NCBI RefSeq assembly: GCF_025961225.1
Contig: NZ_JAOQNG010000002.1
Location: 434,001 to 498,000, forward strand
Source: Azospirillum canadense
GTDB lineage: Bacteria; Pseudomonadota; Alphaproteobacteria; Azospirillales; Azospirillaceae
Length of the DNA: 64,000 bases
Direction: 5' to 3'
Shown: positions 42,506 to 51,378 of the stretch, one piece after another
Numbering within the stretch: position 1 is the stretch's first letter
Layout: the number at the start of each line of letters is the position of its first letter
Translations under genes and position numbers: made by a program
The notes under the pieces: model-generated
Told to the model about the DNA's origin: nothing
Seen by the model: only the letters and a program-made list of their open reading frames with translations
Database searches by the model: none

Positions 42506-43966
42506 GTGCCCCGTTCCCTCCTCACCGCGGCGCTCGCCGCCACGACGTTCCTGTCCTTTGGCGCTGCCTGGGCCGGGCAGGCGCCCGGCGCCGCGTCCGA
42601 CGCCGACATTCCGGTCAGCCACCGCGACCGCGTCTACGCCGCCGAGCAGTTCTCCAACACCGTGTCGGTGACCGATCCGGCCGACAACCGGCTTCTCGGC
42701 GTCATCCGGCTGGGCGACCCGCAGCCGGGCAACCTCAGCCCGCTCTACCGCGGGCAGGTCCTGGTGCATGGCATGGGCTTCTCGCCCGACCACCGGACGC
42801 TGGCGGTGGTGTCCATCGGCACCAACTCCGTCAGCTTCATCGACACCGCCACCAACGCGGTGAAGCACGTCACCTATGTCGGCCGCGCGCCGCACGAGGC
42901 CTTCTTCACCCCGGACGGCAGCGAGGTCTGGGTGACCGTGCGCGGCGAGGACTATGTCGCCGTCCTCGACGGCCACAGCTTCGAGGAGAAGACCCGCATC
43001 AAGGTGCCGGCCGGCCCCGGCATGCAGATCTTCTCGCCGGACGGCAAGTACGGCTATGTCTGCTCCTCCTTCAATCCGGAGACGGTGGTCGTCTCGGTGG
43101 CCGATCACCAGATCGTAGGGACGGTCAAGCAGGCCAGCCCCTTCTGCCCGGATCTGGCCGCAACGCCGGATGGCGATCAGGTGTGGTTCACGCTGAAGGA
43201 TGTCGGCAAGGTGCAGGTCTTCGACGCCCGCCCGCCCTTCGGCCTGCTGAAGACGATCGACACCGGCCCCATCACCAACCACGTCAACATCGTCCGCAAC
43301 GCGAAGGGCAGCTTCGCCTACGTGACGGTCGGGGGCCTGAACCAGGTGAAGGTGTTCCGCACCGACACGTTCGAACCGGTCGCGACCATCCCCACCGGCA
43401 ACCTGCCCCACGGGCTGTGGCCGTCCGGCGACGGCAGCCGCATCTATGTCGGGCTGGAGAACGCCGACGCCATGGCCGCCATCGACACCCTGACCAACCG
43501 CGTGATCGCAACGACGTCCATCGGGCAGGCGCCGCAGGCCGTCGCCTACGTCCCCAACGCGGTGCCGGAGGGCGACGGGCTGGCCAACCTCCAGCCCCTG
43601 GGGCTGGCGGGCGACGTCGCGCACCTGACGCTCGGACCCACTGGAAAGACCGCAAAGGATGGAACCCCGCCGACCAGCGTGTCGCTGTTCAGCCAAGGCC
43701 TGTCCCAGGTGCTGCAAGCCTCGGTCACCGGTTTGGAGCCGAAGACCCCCTATGTGCTGGCGCTGTCCGACCATCCCGACGGCAAGGGCAAGCTGGAGCC
43801 GCTGGCCGCCTTCATGACCAACCCGGCGGGTTCGGCGATCGTCAACGCGGTCGGCCCCATCCGGCAGATCGTGCAGGGCAACGCCAAGGTCGAGCGCCGG
43901 TACTTGGTGATCGCCATGGGCACCCCGGACCAGCCCGGCGCCCCCGTCCAGATCCAGAGCCGGTGA
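42506..43966 (+). CDS. Exported YVTN-type beta-propeller protein
   Basis: 486 residues from GTG 42506 (AGGAG upstream); an upstream in-frame ATG lies inside the previous gene. Signal peptide ends near AAWAGQ. Repeated blades about 45 residues long follow: VYAAEQFSNTVSVTDPADNRLLGVIRLG, TNSVSFIDTATNAVKHVTYVGRAPHEAFFTPDG, FSPDGKYGYVCSSFNPETVVV, AYVTVGGLNQVKVFRTDTFEPVATIPTGNLPHGLWPSGDG. This is the seven-bladed surface-protein or quinohemoprotein-like class. The last about 120 residues form a separate domain. It is the second gene of the DUF305 operon; a role in metal handling or envelope sensing is inference. Confidence 0.88.
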   Translation: MPRSLLTAALAATTFLSFGAAWAGQAPGAASDADIPVSHRDRVYAAEQFSNTVSVTDPADNRLLGVIRLGDPQPGNLSPLYRGQVLVHGMGFSPDHRTLAVVSIGTNSVSFIDTATNAVKHVTYVGRAPHEAFFTPDGSEVWVTVRGEDYVAVLDGHSFEEKTRIKVPAGPGMQIFSPDGKYGYVCSSFNPETVVVSVADHQIVGTVKQASPFCPDLAATPDGDQVWFTLKDVGKVQVFDARPPFGLLKTIDTGPITNHVNIVRNAKGSFAYVTVGGLNQVKVFRTDTFEPVATIPTGNLPHGLWPSGDGSRIYVGLENADAMAAIDTLTNRVIATTSIGQAPQAVAYVPNAVPEGDGLANLQPLGLAGDVAHLTLGPTGKTAKDGTPPTSVSLFSQGLSQVLQASVTGLEPKTPYVLALSDHPDGKGKLEPLAAFMTNPAGSAIVNAVGPIRQIVQGNAKVERRYLVIAMGTPDQPGAPVQIQSR

Positions 43967-43991
43967 GGTCCCGCCGCGGAGGCCGTCCGGC

Positions 43992-44516
43992 ATGAAGGAC
44001 ATGATGCTCCTCGTCGAGCCGCTGATCCCGGCATTGCGCCGCTACGCACGGGTGCTGCTGCGCGACCGGGCGGGGGCGGACGACTTGGTGCAGGACTGCC
44101 TGGAGCGCGTCGTCGCCCGTTGGCACCAGCGGCGGACGGACGGCGACGCGCGCACCTGGGTGTTCTCCATCCTGCACAACCTCGCCATGACGCGGCTCAG
44201 CCGCTCCCGGCGCGGCTGGTACGTCGCGCTGGAGGACGCCGACGAGGCGGCGACCGCCGCCCCGCCGACGCAGGAGCACGGCGTGATGCACAAGGACCTG
44301 ATGCGCGCGCTCGACACCCTGCCGGAGGAACAGCGCAGCGTCCTGCTGCTGGTGTCGGTGGAGGATTTGAGCTACGCCGAGGCGGCGCGCGTGCTGGACA
44401 TTCCCATCGGCACCGTGATGTCGCGCCTGTCGCGGGCGCGCGAGAAATTGTTGCGGGCAACAGAAGCGGAGGCACCGGCCGCCGGCTCCCGCCCCTGGCT
44501 GCGGAGGGTGAAATGA
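43992..44516 (+). CDS. ECF-type RNA polymerase sigma factor
   Basis: 174 residues. Region 2 is seen in LIPALRRYARVLLRDRAGADDLVQDCLERVVARWHQRRTDGDARTWVFSILHNLAMTRLSR and region 4 in RALDTLPEEQRSVLLLVSVEDLSYAEAARVLDIPIGTVMSRLSRAREKLLRA. It overlaps the next gene by 4 bases (ATGA), the standard layout for a sigma/anti-sigma pair. It starts 25 bases after the beta-propeller gene, so it may be expressed with the DUF305 operon. Its promoter motif is not evident to me here. Confidence 0.95.
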   Translation: MKDMMLLVEPLIPALRRYARVLLRDRAGADDLVQDCLERVVARWHQRRTDGDARTWVFSILHNLAMTRLSRSRRGWYVALEDADEAATAAPPTQEHGVMHKDLMRALDTLPEEQRSVLLLVSVEDLSYAEAARVLDIPIGTVMSRLSRAREKLLRATEAEAPAAGSRPWLRRVK

Positions 44517-45304
44517 CCGGCCGTCCGATCACGGAAGACGATCTCCACGCCTACATCGACGAAGCCCTGGACCCGTCCCGGCGCGGCGAGGTGCGGGCCT
44601 ATCTGGACGGCCATCCGGAGGTCCAACACCGCGTCGCCGCCATGGCCGTACAACGCCGCGCGCTGCGGTCCGCGCTGGCTCCCGTCGTGGAGGAGCCGGT
44701 CCCGCCGGAACTGAGCCTCGCCCGCATCGTCGAGGCGCGGCAGTCCCGCTGGCGTGGCCGGTGGGCTTCCACCTGGCGGTCGGCGGCCGCTGCGGTCCTG
44801 ATGGCCGGGCTGGGGGGCGTCGGCGGCTGGTTCGCCCATGGGGCTGTGCCGGCCGCAAGCGGCATCGCCGCACTGAAGGAAGAGGCGGCGGCCAACTACC
44901 AGGTCTACGCCGCGGACCACATCCGACCGGTCGAACTCCGCGCCGGTGACCGTGAGGAACTGGTGACCTGGATTTCGCAGCGGCTGAATCGCCCGGTTTC
45001 CGTTCCGGACCTGTCGCGGTCGGGCTATCGCTTCATGGGTGGGCGGCTGGTGGCGACGCCGCACGGCGCCGCGGCCCTGTTCCTGTACGACGACGACCGC
45101 GGCACGCGCGTCGCCGTCCTGGTCCGTCCCATGGAGGTGGAGGGCGACACGCCGATGTCCCCGCACGAAGAGGGCCCACTGGCCGGCTACGCCTGGGCCG
45201 ACCGGGGCATCGGCTACAGCCTCGTGGCGGACGCCCCGTCGGCGTCCTTGCACCCGTTGGCGAACGAGGTGCGCCGGCAGACCGACCGCGTCGGGGGAAG
45301 CTGA
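44513..45304 (+). CDS. Membrane anti-sigma factor
   Basis: 263 residues starting at the ATGA overlap with the sigma gene. The N-terminal domain (ITEDDLHAYIDEALDPSRRGEVRAYLDGHPEVQHRVAAM) is of the ECF anti-sigma type; the zinc motif HxxxCxxC is absent. One membrane helix lies around residues 85-110 (SAAAAVLMAGLGGVGGWFAHGAV). The C-terminal part is periplasmic (YAADHIRPVELRAGDREELVTWISQRLNRPVSVPDLSRSGYRFMGGRL). It holds the sigma factor at the membrane until a periplasmic signal arrives. Confidence 0.92.
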   Translation: MTGRPITEDDLHAYIDEALDPSRRGEVRAYLDGHPEVQHRVAAMAVQRRALRSALAPVVEEPVPPELSLARIVEARQSRWRGRWASTWRSAAAAVLMAGLGGVGGWFAHGAVPAASGIAALKEEAAANYQVYAADHIRPVELRAGDREELVTWISQRLNRPVSVPDLSRSGYRFMGGRLVATPHGAAALFLYDDDRGTRVAVLVRPMEVEGDTPMSPHEEGPLAGYAWADRGIGYSLVADAPSASLHPLANEVRRQTDRVGGS

Positions 45305-45342
45305 GCGTCCCGGCCATGCGCGCTTGGCCGACGCCGGGCCTG

Positions 45343-46257
45343 TCACGACGGCGTGACGGCCATCCGCGCCAACCGGTTGGCCATGGCGTCCAGGAACAGC
45401 CGCACGCGGGTCGGCAACTGGCGGTGCGACGGGAACAACGCGCAGACCGGTGCCGCGTCGCTGCGCCAGTCCGGCAGGACCCGCAGCAGCCGCCCGGCCA
45501 GCACGTCGGCCTGTACATCCACCCACGACTTCATGATGAGGCCGCAGCCGGCGAGCGCCCAGTCCTGCGCCACGTCGCCGTTGTCGCTGCGCAACCGCGA
45601 CGCCGTGCGCACCTCCACCGCCTCGCCGTCGGGGCCGATCAAGCGCCAGAAGGCCCCGGCGCCGGGATATTGCAGGCATTCGTGCCGCTCCAGGTCGGCG
45701 GGGGTCGCCGGCTGGCCCCAGAGGGCGAGATAGTCCGGCGCGCCCACGACGACGCGGTGGTTGTCCGCCAGCTTCCGCACGATCAGGCCGGAGTCCTTCG
45801 GCGCCCCGATGCGGACGACGACGTCCACCCCCTCGTCGATCAGGTCGACCACGCGGTCGGTCAGCGACAGGTCGACGGAAATCTTCGGGTACGTCCCGAC
45901 CAAGTCGCGACAGACCGGGGCCACGAGCATCCGGCCGAGCGCCACCGGCGCGCCGACGCGCAGCACGCCCTGCGGCTCGGCGCGTCCATGGGCCAGCGCC
46001 TCCTCCGCCTCGTCGATCTCCGCGAGAATCCGTTGCGCCCGCTCATACAGGCGCTGCCCCTCCTCGGTCAGGGCGAGGTGCCGGGTGCTGCGGGCGATCA
46101 GGCGCGTGTCGGTCCGCCGCTCCAGCGAGGCGAGGCGCTTGCTGACCACGCTCAGCGTCAGGTTCATCTCCCGCCCCGCCGCCGACAGGCTGCCCGCGGC
46201 GACGATGCGGACGAAGGTGCGCAGCTCCGTGATGTCGTCCAGCATGGCCGCCCGCAT
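45343..46257 (-). CDS. LysR-type transcriptional regulator
   Basis: 304 residues from ATG 46257; ATG 46245 is an alternative and neither has a strong ribosome-binding site. The HTH is clear (ELRTFVRIVAAGSLSAAGREMNLTLSVVSKRLASLERRTDTRLIARSTRHLALTEEGQRLYERAQRIL), followed by the effector domain (LRVGAPVALGRMLVAPV, IDEGVDVVVRIGAPKDSGLIVRKLADN). It is divergent from the SDR gene at 46361 with 103 bases between, so it probably controls that gene and the one after it. Confidence 0.93.
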   Translation of the reverse strand: MRAAMLDDITELRTFVRIVAAGSLSAAGREMNLTLSVVSKRLASLERRTDTRLIARSTRHLALTEEGQRLYERAQRILAEIDEAEEALAHGRAEPQGVLRVGAPVALGRMLVAPVCRDLVGTYPKISVDLSLTDRVVDLIDEGVDVVVRIGAPKDSGLIVRKLADNHRVVVGAPDYLALWGQPATPADLERHECLQYPGAGAFWRLIGPDGEAVEVRTASRLRSDNGDVAQDWALAGCGLIMKSWVDVQADVLAGRLLRVLPDWRSDAAPVCALFPSHRQLPTRVRLFLDAMANRLARMAVTPS

Positions 46258-46360
46258 TCTTTCCGTTTGGTGGAGGGTGTATCGAACATCGGCATGATAC
46301 TCGCCGATTTGGCGAAGGGATAGGGTCAGGGCATCACAGTCCCGAAGAAGGAACCGCATC

Positions 46361-47077
46361 ATGTCCCACGCTTTGACGAACAGCCGCGTCCTGGTGATCG
46401 GCGGCAGCTCCGGCATCGGGCTCGCCACCGCGAAAGCGGCGGCGCAGGCCGGCGCGTCCGTGACCATCGCCTCGCGGTCGCAGGACAAGCTCGACGCGGC
46501 GGTGGCCGCGGTGGGAGGGAATACGCGCGCGGCCGTGCTGGACACCCGCGACGACGCGGCGGTCGAACGCTTCTTCACCGGGGAGGCGCCCTGGGACCAC
46601 ATCGTGGTGTCCGCCGCCCAGACACCGTCGGGCCCGGTGCGCACGCTCGGCCTGTCCGACGCCAAGGCCGCGATGGAAAGCAAGTTCTGGGGCGCCTACC
46701 GCGTCGCCAAGGCAGCGAAGATCAGCGAAGGCGGCTCCCTCACCTTCGTGTCGGGCTTCCTCAGCGTCCGCCCGTCGGCCACCTCGGTCCTGCAAGGCGC
46801 CATCAACGCGGCGCTGGAGGCGCTGGCCCGCGGCCTCGCGCTGGAGCTGGCGCCGGTCCGCGTCAACGCCGTGTCGCCGGGCCTGATCGCCACGCCGCTC
46901 TGGTCCGGCCTGTCGGAGGCGAAGCGCGAGGCAATGTTCGCCGGGGCCGCGCAGCGCCTGCCCGCCCGCCGGGTCGGACAGCCCGAGGACATCGCCAACG
47001 CGATCCTGTTCCTGGCCTCCACATCCTTCGCCACCGGCTCGACCGTGCGGGTCGACGGCGGCGGCGCCATCGCCTGA
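46361..47077 (+). CDS. SDR-family protein lacking the YxxxK catalytic pair
   Basis: 238 residues. The Rossmann start VLVIGGSSGIGLATAKAAAQAGASVTIASR and later SDR parts (NAVSPGLIATPLW, ARRVGQPEDIANAILFLAS, STVRVDGGGAIA) are clear. The active-site helix reads TSVLQGAINAALEALARGLALE: aligned on the usual YSASKAALEAL it places Gln145 and Asn149 where tyrosine and lysine belong. Ser131 remains. The protein may therefore not be a classical dehydrogenase. It is divergent from a LysR gene and followed after 46 bases by a second NAD(P)-binding protein gene. Confidence 0.9.
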   Translation: MSHALTNSRVLVIGGSSGIGLATAKAAAQAGASVTIASRSQDKLDAAVAAVGGNTRAAVLDTRDDAAVERFFTGEAPWDHIVVSAAQTPSGPVRTLGLSDAKAAMESKFWGAYRVAKAAKISEGGSLTFVSGFLSVRPSATSVLQGAINAALEALARGLALELAPVRVNAVSPGLIATPLWSGLSEAKREAMFAGAAQRLPARRVGQPEDIANAILFLASTSFATGSTVRVDGGGAIA

Positions 47078-47123
47078 GCGCCCCTGTTTTCTCGATTGGC
47101 GCATGAACGACGGACATGACGAC

Positions 47124-48179
47124 ATGACGACGCAGACGACTTCCAAGATTGCGCTGGTTGCCGGCGCCGGCGGCATCATCGGGCACGCCGTCGCCCACGA
47201 ACTGAAGCGGCAGGGCTGGACCGTGCGGGCGCTCGCCCGCCGTCCGCTGGACGGGTTCCCGTCCATCACCGCGGACCTGACCGACGATGCCGCGACGGCC
47301 GCCGCCCTGCGCGAGGCCGCGGATACCACCCACGTCTTCTACGCGGCACTCAGCCCCGACCCCGACCTCGCCACCGAGGCGGAGCGCAACGGGCGGATGC
47401 TCGGCAACCTGCTGGACGGGCTGGAGGCGGCCGGCGCGCCGCTCCAGCGCGTCGTGATCTACCAGGGCTTCAAGATCTACGGCATCCATCTCGGCGCCAA
47501 GGTGCGGACGCCGGCGCGCGAAAGCGACCCGGTGCACATGCCGCCGAACATCTATCTGGCGCAGGAGGCGCAGCTGAAGGCCCGCGCGGCCAGCAGTCGC
47601 TGGGACTATGTGGCGCTGCGGCCGGACGTGGTGGTGGGCGACATCCACGGCAACCCGATGAACATCGCGCTGGTGGTCGGCGTCTTCGCCGAACTGTCGC
47701 GCGCGTTGGGCATCCCCATGCGCTTCCCCGGCACCGACAAGGCCTACGGGCAGTTGGTGCAGTTCACCGACGCCGGCCTGCTGGCGCGGGCCAGCCTGTG
47801 GGCGGCGACCAGCGACAAAGCCGCGGGGGAAGCGTTCAACGTCACCAACGGCGACGTCTTCCGCTGGGACCGCATGTGGGAGGACATGGCCGGGCACCTC
47901 GGCCTGCAAACCGCCCCGCCGGTGCCGCTGACCCTGGCGCGCCACATGGCCGACAAGGGCCCGCTGTGGCGGGACATCGCGGCGAAGAGCGGGCTGGTAG
48001 AGCCGGACCTTGGGAAGCTCGTTGGCTGGGGCTTCGGCGACTTCATCTTCCACACGGAGACGGATGTCATCTCCGACGTGAACAAAATCCACCGCTTCGG
48101 CTTCACCGAGCGGATGGACTCCAGCGAATCCCTGATCGCCGCGATCGACAGCCTGAAGCGGAAACGCGTTCTTCCCTAA
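47124..48179 (+). CDS. PRISE/VEP1-like extended SDR (enone reductase-like)
   Basis: 351 residues from ATG 47124; ATG 47103 is in frame and possible, neither with a good ribosome-binding site. Nucleotide-binding start IALVAGAGGIIGHAVAHELKRQGWTVRALAR. The family marks of progesterone 5-beta-reductase/iridoid synthase-like enzymes are seen: VVIYQGFKIYGIHLG (in place of TGxKHYxG), PPNIYLAQEAQL, YVALRPDVVVGDIHGNPMN and VFRWDRMWEDMAGHLGL. Such enzymes reduce activated C=C bonds of enones with NAD(P)H. Probably co-transcribed with the SDR before it. Confidence 0.88.
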   Translation: MTTQTTSKIALVAGAGGIIGHAVAHELKRQGWTVRALARRPLDGFPSITADLTDDAATAAALREAADTTHVFYAALSPDPDLATEAERNGRMLGNLLDGLEAAGAPLQRVVIYQGFKIYGIHLGAKVRTPARESDPVHMPPNIYLAQEAQLKARAASSRWDYVALRPDVVVGDIHGNPMNIALVVGVFAELSRALGIPMRFPGTDKAYGQLVQFTDAGLLARASLWAATSDKAAGEAFNVTNGDVFRWDRMWEDMAGHLGLQTAPPVPLTLARHMADKGPLWRDIAAKSGLVEPDLGKLVGWGFGDFIFHTETDVISDVNKIHRFGFTERMDSSESLIAAIDSLKRKRVLP

Positions 48180-48203
48180 CCAATGACGCCGCCGCCGCGA
48201 GTG

Positions 48204-48905
48204 TCACAGGAACGCGGCGGCAAAGGCCGGGGGCTGGGACAGGGTCTGGGCGATAATCTCCAGCGCGTGCCGCGTCTCCACTGCGTCGCAGCCGCCCAGG
48301 CATAGGCGCACCGCCTCCGGCGGCGGGTTGTTGACCGCGAAGGCGTCGCTGACCACGATGCCGAGGTTGGCGCCGCGCAGCGTGGCGGCGAAGTTCGACC
48401 GGCTCCAGTCCGGCGGAAGTTGGAGCCAGAAATGGAAGGTCTCCGGCTTCGAACGCCGGCTGGCGTAGGGCGGGACGCTGCGCGCGAAACTCTGGCGCTC
48501 CGCCGATTCCGCGCGGATGGCGTCTAGGATGGCGTCGGCAGTGCCATCAACGATCCAACGCGTCGCCAGCGCCAGCGTCAGCGGAGAGGCCATGACCGTG
48601 GTGGCCCGCAGATAGGCGGACAGCTGCCAGACGCGGCGCGCCTCCGGCACCACCAGATAGGCGACGCGCGGGCCGGCTCCCAGCGCCTTCGCCAGCCCAC
48701 CGATGCAGAAGACCAGGTCCGGCGCCAGCACCGCCAGCGGCGGCGGCCCGTCGACCGGGAGGGCGCCGTAGGCTTCGTCCTCGATCACTGCGACGCCATG
48801 GCGGCGCGCGACCTCCAGCAGGGCGCGGCGGCGCTCCAGAGGCAATGTGATCGTCGTCGGGTTCTGCAGGGTCGGGTTGCAGTAAAATGCGGCGCCTGCT
48901 CCGCC
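48204..48905 (-). pseudogene. Remnant of a MocR/aminotransferase-type regulator (3' part only)
   Basis: From about 48896 downwards on the minus strand there is a good PLP-aminotransferase half: FYCNPTLQNPTTITLPLERRRALLEVARRHGVAVIEDEAYGAL, then the lysine-bearing IGGLAKALGAGPRVAYLVVP, and a C-terminal end through LRGANLGIVVSDAFAV. Upstream of FYCNP the homology stops abruptly. The winged-helix domain and the first half of the aminotransferase domain are missing, and the adjacent sequence is the remnant of another gene. The frame stays open by chance into the next gene's antisense. I call it a truncated pseudogene of a GntR-MocR type regulator. Confidence 0.75.
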
Positions 48906-48944
48906 CTGTCCAGCGTCGAGGAGTGGCCCTCTCCTCCTCCACCC

Positions 48945-49190
48945 CCGCATTCCCCGGAGAATACATCGCCGACAACTGCATCGACGCGCCGGAGGAGGAG
49001 CCCTTTGTCCCGGTCCGGGCGCCGCGGGACACGCTGATGGAAAGCGACGCCAAGGCGGCGGGCATCGCCGCCATCGTCTGGGCCATCGGCTTCCGCCCGA
49101 AAGGGGCTGTACTTCATCGGCCTGCAGTGTCTGAACACCTGGGGGTCGGGCCGATTCCTCGGCGTCGCGGACGACGCGCAGTTCCGAAGG
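48945..49190 (+). pseudogene. Remnant of a flavoprotein monooxygenase (MSMEG_0569-like)
   Basis: Two pieces of one protein family appear in different frames. The first (48953-49099) reads PGEYIADNCIDAPEEEP...[14 protein letters not shown]; the second (49101-49184) reads [19 protein letters not shown] then LGVADDAQF. The [13 protein letters not shown] end and the VWAIGFRP part are typical of flavin-dependent monooxygenases of the MSMEG_0569 kind. A deletion plus frame change joins them. No N-terminal FAD site is present. It abuts the truncated aminotransferase head to head, so an old rearrangement removed the start of both. Confidence 0.65.
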
Positions 49191-49255
49191 CGTGCGGCTG
49201 ACCCACTGGTTCGCGATCGTCCGGGACAGCGACGGCCAGCGCATCGCCGACGCCT

Positions 49256-51184
49256 TCACCACCCGCCGTCCGGCACCGGCCGGACCTTTGCCCGTGCCCG
49301 CTCCTTGAGACCGCGCAGGTCGATCCCCAGCGCTTTGATTCGCGAGGTCAGGGTCGTCGCCGGCACGCCCATCCGTTCGGCCGCTCCTCCCGGACCCGAC
49401 ACCTTGCCGCTCGCCGCCTCCAGCGCCGCCAGGACGCTGGCGCGCTCGCGGTTGCGGAGGTCCCGCCTTGTCTCGATGGCCGGCGGCGCCTCCACGGTGG
49501 GTCCGGGAAGGCTGCCGGCCCCGGCCTCCTCCGCCGGGAGGTCGAGGTGGATGCGCCCGTTGCGCGCCAGGATCGCCGCCCGCTCGATGACGTTCTGCAA
49601 CTCGCGCACGTTGCCGGGCCAACCGTAGCCCACCAGCCGACGGACGCTGCCCTCGGTCAGGCTGAGGTCCACCGTGTTCAGCTTCCGCACGGCGTCGCGC
49701 AGTAAGTGCGCGGCCAGCAGGGGGATGTCCTCCGGCCGTTCCCGCAGGGGCGGGGATTCGATCGGAAACACGTTCAGGCGGAAATACAGGTCCTGGCGAA
49801 AGCGTCCCCGCGCGACCTCCGCCTTCAGGTCGCGGTTGGTCGCAGCCACGATGCGCACGTCCACGGTGCGCGTGCGCTCCTCGCCCACACGCTCGAACAG
49901 GCCGTCCTGCAGGACGCGCAGCAGCTTCCCCTGGAGGTCGAGCGGGATCTCGCCGACCTCGTCCAGGAACAGTGTGCCGCCGTCGGCCAGTTCGAAGCGG
50001 CCCACGCGGTCGCGCAGCGCGCCGGTGAAGGAGCCCTTGGCGTGGCCGAAGAACTCGCTCTCGAACAGCTCGCGCGGGATGGCGGCGCAGTTCACGCGGA
50101 TCAGCGGCCGGCCGGAGCGGCGCCCGGCCTCGTGGATGGCCCGCGCGATCAGCTCCTTGCCGGTGCCGGACTCCCCCGTGACCAGCACCGACGCGTCGGT
50201 CGGCGCGACAAGCTCCACCTGCTGCAAGATCTTCTGGATCGCCGCGCTTCGCCCGATGATGCCGTGGTGGTTGCCGGACAGGCGGATCTCCTCCTGAAGG
50301 TAGGCGTTCTCCAGCTCCAGCCGGCGGCGGAGCCGGTCCACCTCCGACAGGGCGGCGCGTAGCCGCTCGTCGGCCTCGCGGCGCTGCGAGACGTCGCGGA
50401 AGACGATCACGGCGCCGATCACCCGGTCGCCCGTGCGGATCGGCGTGCTGGTGTATTCCACCCAGATCGGCCGACCGTCGCGCGTCCAGAACACCTCGTC
50501 GGACACGCGCTTCACCCGCCCCTCGCGGAAGGCCGCGTAGATCGGGCATTCATGGGCGGGATAGGGGGACCCGTCCGGCCGGTGGTGGTGCATGACGGAA
50601 TGGATGTCCCGCCCCAGCAGCTCCGCCGCCGACCAGCCCAGGATGCGTTCGGCCGCCGGGTTGACGAAGGTTCCCTTGCCCTCGGCGTTCACGCCGTAGA
50701 TGCCCTCGCCCGCGGCCTGGAGGATCAGCTGGTTCTCGCGCTCTATGCCTTGGAACACGCGCTCGACCCGCTGCCATTCGCCGATGCCGTCGCGCAGGTA
50801 CAGTTCCCCCTCGTCCTGGATGTCGCGCTGGCGGCGCGCGTCGAGGTCGTGGAGGGTCAGCAGCAGGGCCTCCCCGCCGGGCAGCAGCGCGCCCGCATAT
50901 TCCAGACACAGCTCCGCCCCGCCCGCGTGGCGGACCGACAGGTCGCGGGTCCAGTAGACGCCCTTGGTCAGCACCGCTTCCGTGAAGACCAGCAGCGCCG
51001 GCTCCTGCCCGCGGTGCAGATCGACGATCGGCATCCGGCGCAGCAGGTCCCGGTGATAGCTGAGCAGGCGGCACACCGCCCCGTTGGCGTCGAGGATACG
51101 GCCCGACGCAAGCTCGACGACGAGGCAGGCCTCCACGCCGTGCTCGAAGGCCGCCCCGTAGCTCCCATCCGGCGTGCGATCCAT
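49256..51184 (-). CDS. PAS-containing sigma-54-dependent transcriptional activator
   Basis: 642 residues from ATG 51184. Two PAS domains (about 10-110, [26 protein letters not shown]; and about 150-270, [47 protein letters not shown]). A short coiled segment leads to the AAA+ domain (about 310-530): Walker [19 protein letters not shown] (the sigma-54 contact loop, usually GAFTGA), [50 protein letters not shown] Fis-type HTH ends the protein ([24 protein letters not shown]). It is divergent from cynS, which has a sigma-54 promoter, so it very likely activates that gene. Confidence 0.94.
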   Translation of the reverse strand: MDRTPDGSYGAAFEHGVEACLVVELASGRILDANGAVCRLLSYHRDLLRRMPIVDLHRGQEPALLVFTEAVLTKGVYWTRDLSVRHAGGAELCLEYAGALLPGGEALLLTLHDLDARRQRDIQDEGELYLRDGIGEWQRVERVFQGIERENQLILQAAGEGIYGVNAEGKGTFVNPAAERILGWSAAELLGRDIHSVMHHHRPDGSPYPAHECPIYAAFREGRVKRVSDEVFWTRDGRPIWVEYTSTPIRTGDRVIGAVIVFRDVSQRREADERLRAALSEVDRLRRRLELENAYLQEEIRLSGNHHGIIGRSAAIQKILQQVELVAPTDASVLVTGESGTGKELIARAIHEAGRRSGRPLIRVNCAAIPRELFESEFFGHAKGSFTGALRDRVGRFELADGGTLFLDEVGEIPLDLQGKLLRVLQDGLFERVGEERTRTVDVRIVAATNRDLKAEVARGRFRQDLYFRLNVFPIESPPLRERPEDIPLLAAHLLRDAVRKLNTVDLSLTEGSVRRLVGYGWPGNVRELQNVIERAAILARNGRIHLDLPAEEAGAGSLPGPTVEAPPAIETRRDLRNRERASVLAALEAASGKVSGPGGAAERMGVPATTLTSRIKALGIDLRGLKERARAKVRPVPDGGW

Positions 51185-51234
51185 CAAACCCCGCAATTTA
51201 CGATACTTCGTGATTGTGTGGCGAATTATCGCCA

Positions 51235-51252
51235 TTCACGAAAATTCGTGAA
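51235..51252. promoter_or_regulatory. Dyad TTCACGAA-AA-TTCGTGAA, probable enhancer site for the sigma-54 activator
   Basis: A perfect 8+8 dyad with a 2-base spacer in the region between the activator gene and cynS, centred about 65-70 bases before the -24 element. A further half-site TTCGTGA lies at 51208-51214, 30 bases away (about three helical turns). Position and symmetry fit a binding site for the divergent activator. Confidence 0.7.
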
Positions 51253-51308
51253 AACGTGAGTAGCACCGTGGCCCACGGATTCCAAGGACCTGGACCAACC
51301 CCGGCGAC

Positions 51309-51323
51309 TGGCACGCCCTTTGC
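51309..51323 (+). promoter_or_regulatory. Sigma-54 promoter of cynS (-24/-12)
   Basis: TGGCAC-N5-TTGC, an exact match to the RpoN consensus with the required spacing (GG at 51310-51311, GC at 51322-51323). It lies 55 bases before the cynS start codon, giving a leader of about 40-45 bases. Confidence 0.85.
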
Positions 51324-51378
51324 CATCTTCCCAGGCACCGAACGGACGCACCATCCCCGTCACCGCCAGGAGAGTTCC

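Noticed and set aside
49192..49308. Short plus-strand open frame [16 protein letters not shown]... after the flavoprotein remnant
   Set aside because: It reads like protein but has no start signal and overlaps the end of the activator gene; it may be another fragment of the decayed locus, which I cannot identify.
48906..50549. Upstream extension of the aminotransferase remnant to a 781-codon protein
   Set aside because: The extra part is antisense to nothing conserved and runs through the sigma-54 activator gene in another frame of the same strand; only the last about 230 codons resemble a protein family.
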